This document shows, one piece after another, positions 62,399-64,000 of a DNA stretch of 64,000 nt. The stretch lies in the NCBI GenBank assembly GCA_028277845.1, contig JANQFL010000009.1:62001-126000 (forward strand), written 5' to 3'. This DNA comes from Sneathiellales bacterium. GTDB lineage: Bacteria > Pseudomonadota > Alphaproteobacteria > JANQFL01. A program made the position numbers and the translations under genes. Numbering within the stretch: position 1 is the stretch's first letter; each line of letters opens with the position of its first letter. The notes beneath the pieces are model-generated. The model made no database searches. It saw only the letters and a list, made by a program, of their open reading frames with translations, and had not been told where the DNA came from.

Positions 62399-63928
62399 AT
62401 GGCAGCGAAGAAAAAACTGGGCCTCAAGCAGCGTTACAACCTGATGACGCGCGGCCTCGACTGGGAAACCTCCTATCAGCCGATGGACAAGGTGTTCCCC
62501 GAAGCGACCTTCGAAGGGATCAAGATCAAGGACTGGGACAAGTGGCAGGACCCGTTCCGCCTGACCATGGATTCCTACTGGAAATTCCAGGCGGAGAAGG
62601 AGCGCAAGCTCTATGCCGTGCTCGACAGCTTCGCCCAGAACAACGGGCAGCTCGGCCTGTCGGACCCGCGTTACGTCAACACGGTCAAGCTGTTCCTGAC
62701 CGGCGTGTCGCCGCTGGAATACCAGGCGCACCGCGGCTTCGCCCACGCCGGCCGGCAGATGCCGGGCGTCGGCCCGCGCATCGCGGCGCAGATGCAGTCG
62801 CTTGACGAACTGCGCCATGCGCAGACCCAGATCCACACCATTTCGCACTACAACAAGTACTTCGACGGCCTGCACGAGTTCCGTCACATGCACGACCGGG
62901 TGTGGTACCTGTCGGTGCCCAAATCGTTCTTCGACGACGCCCGGACGTCGGGCCCGTTCGAATACATGATCGCCATCGGCTTCGCCTTCGAATACGTGCT
63001 GACCAACCTGCTGTTCGTGCCGTTCATGTCGGGTGCCGCCTACAACGGCGACCTGGCGACGGTGACCTTCGGCTTCTCGGCGCAGTCCGACGAATCGCGG
63101 CACATGACGCTGGGCATCGAGGTCATCAAGTTCCTGCTGGAACAGGATCCGGACAATCTGCCGATCGTGCAGAAGTGGGTCGATAAGTGGTTCTGGCGCG
63201 GCTACAAGGTGCTGACCCTGGTCGCCATGATGATGGACTACATGCTGCCCAAGCGCATCATGTCGTGGAAGGAGGCGTGGGAGATCTACTTCACCCAGGC
63301 CGGCGGTGCCCTGTTCGAGGACCTGGCCCGCTACGGCATCCGGCCGCCGAAATACGCCGACGTGGCGACGGCGGAATGCGACCACGTCGCGCACCAGAAC
63401 TGGAGCATCTTCTACCAGTACACCCACGCCGCGGCCTTCCACACCTGGCTGCCGAACAGCGAGGAAATGGACTGGCTGAGCGAGAAGTATCCGGAAAGCT
63501 TCGACAAGCACTACCGGCCGCGCTACGAGCAGTGGGCCAGGATGGAGGCCGACGGCAACCGCTTCTACAACAACGCGCTGCCGCAGCTCTGCACCACCTG
63601 CCAGATCCCGATGGGCTACACCGAACCGGGTGATCCGACGACCATTGCGTTCCGCACTTCCGAGCACAAGGGAGACATCTACCACTTCTGCTCGGACGGC
63701 TGTAAGGACATCTTCGACGGCGAGCCGGAGAAATACTCCCAGTCGTGGCTGCCGGTGCACCAGATCTTCCAGGGCAATTGCGGCGGCGCCGACGTCGAGG
63801 ACGTGCTCAAGTGGTACAACATGAACCTCGGCGCGGACAATCTGGACCAGAACGTGTCGCCCGATCAGGAACTCTGGGACGAGTGGCAGCGCCAGCGTGC
63901 GGCCGTCTCCTCGGTCGCCGCGGAGTAG
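62399..63928 (+). CDS. dmpN: phenol hydroxylase oxygenase alpha subunit (DmpN-like)
   Basis: 509-residue catalytic diiron subunit that hydroxylates phenol (or a related aromatic) to catechol with O2. The first iron ligands are Glu in LEYQAHRGFAH and the ExxH in LDELRHAQTQ; the second set is Glu in FAFEYVLTNLLF and DESRHMT. A C-terminal Cys-rich YHS-like stretch (CTTCQIPM, HFCSDGCKDIF) is present as in DmpN. Length normal. Subunits dmpO (third structural) and dmpP (FAD/2Fe-2S reductase) would follow beyond the window. Confidence 0.93.
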   Translation: MAAKKKLGLKQRYNLMTRGLDWETSYQPMDKVFPEATFEGIKIKDWDKWQDPFRLTMDSYWKFQAEKERKLYAVLDSFAQNNGQLGLSDPRYVNTVKLFLTGVSPLEYQAHRGFAHAGRQMPGVGPRIAAQMQSLDELRHAQTQIHTISHYNKYFDGLHEFRHMHDRVWYLSVPKSFFDDARTSGPFEYMIAIGFAFEYVLTNLLFVPFMSGAAYNGDLATVTFGFSAQSDESRHMTLGIEVIKFLLEQDPDNLPIVQKWVDKWFWRGYKVLTLVAMMMDYMLPKRIMSWKEAWEIYFTQAGGALFEDLARYGIRPPKYADVATAECDHVAHQNWSIFYQYTHAAAFHTWLPNSEEMDWLSEKYPESFDKHYRPRYEQWARMEADGNRFYNNALPQLCTTCQIPMGYTEPGDPTTIAFRTSEHKGDIYHFCSDGCKDIFDGEPEKYSQSWLPVHQIFQGNCGGADVEDVLKWYNMNLGADNLDQNVSPDQELWDEWQRQRAAVSSVAAE

Positions 63929-63954
63929 CGGTTCCGGTCATCCGACAGCATAGC

Positions 63955-63995
63955 GAAGCGGGCCCCGTGACGGGGCATCCGGCGGGGTCCGCTTC
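63955..63995 (+). other. long hairpin downstream of dmpN
   Basis: GAAGCGGGCCCC (63955-63966) pairs with GGGGTCCGCTTC (63984-63995), 12 bp with one G-T pair. A smaller stem GCCCC/GGGGC lies inside. There is no T tract in the window, so this could be an mRNA processing or stability element between dmpN and the next gene. Confidence 0.55.
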
Positions 63996-64000
63996 TCTCA

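Overview
The window is 64 kb of high-GC bacterial chromosome with no rRNA, tRNA, CRISPR array, transposase or integrase that I can recognise. Gene content (acyl-CoA metabolism in many paralogues, a two-subunit 2-oxoacid:ferredoxin oxidoreductase, PiT phosphate transport, a sigma54-controlled phenol hydroxylase) and codon usage fit an aerobic, lipid- and aromatic-degrading alphaproteobacterium, perhaps Rhodospirillales-like. The taxonomic call is inference only.

Layout. 1-2.8 kb: the end of a thiolase and a FadJ-type multifunctional beta-oxidation enzyme, closed by a strong terminator. 2.9-3.8 kb: a secreted Gln-rich protein. 3.9-7.7 kb: an AT-rich island with a membrane-anchored TPR protein, a class 3 lipase, and a broken chimeric copy of the neighbouring thioesterase gene. 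7.7-17.8 kb (minus strand): a long operon whose order SDR, carboxyltransferase, acyl-CoA dehydrogenase, hydratase, biotin carboxylase matches atuBCDEF (acyclic terpene utilisation). It continues with a BKACE family enzyme, a second acyl-CoA dehydrogenase, a TetR regulator and a double-hotdog thioesterase. 18.1-28.3 kb: mixed lipid and small-molecule genes (SCP2 protein, acyl-CoA ligase, rhodanese, Ser/Thr dehydratase, HD phosphohydrolase, MaoC hydratase, AstE-like deacylase, dienoyl-CoA isomerase, PaaI thioesterase, DhlA-type haloalkane dehalogenase, and a PAS/LuxR regulator with a receiver lacking its phospho-acceptor).

28.7-36.9 kb (plus strand): YjbQ protein, 2OG-Fe(II) oxygenase, three tandem acyl-CoA dehydrogenases, and korAB preceded by two related inverted repeats. 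37.0-42.0 kb: GNAT, a COG3146-type acyltransferase, a cyanophycin-synthetase-like Mur ligase with a decayed ATP-grasp domain, and a NUDIX hydrolase; this is the most unusual neighbourhood in the window. 42.1-51.7 kb: PiT transporter, two paralogous membrane proteins, then (minus strand) the conserved DUF4129/DUF4350/MoxR/DUF58/SpoIIM/RDD operon. 52.2-58.5 kb: ketoglutarate-semialdehyde-type dehydrogenase, a large secreted M28 peptidase with propeller and PDZ domains, GST and a GntR regulator. 58.5-64 kb: a XylR/DmpR-type sigma54 activator divergent from dmpKLMN-like phenol hydroxylase genes, with a clear -24/-12 promoter; the operon runs off the right edge.

Functionally the window is mostly a catabolic region: CoA-ester degradation modules (terpenoid, fatty acid and dicarboxylate-like), haloalkane and phenol attack, and their local regulators. 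Two sites share the motif TTTACGT-N2-ACGTYAA, upstream of the atu-like operon and of yjbQ, and may belong to one regulon.
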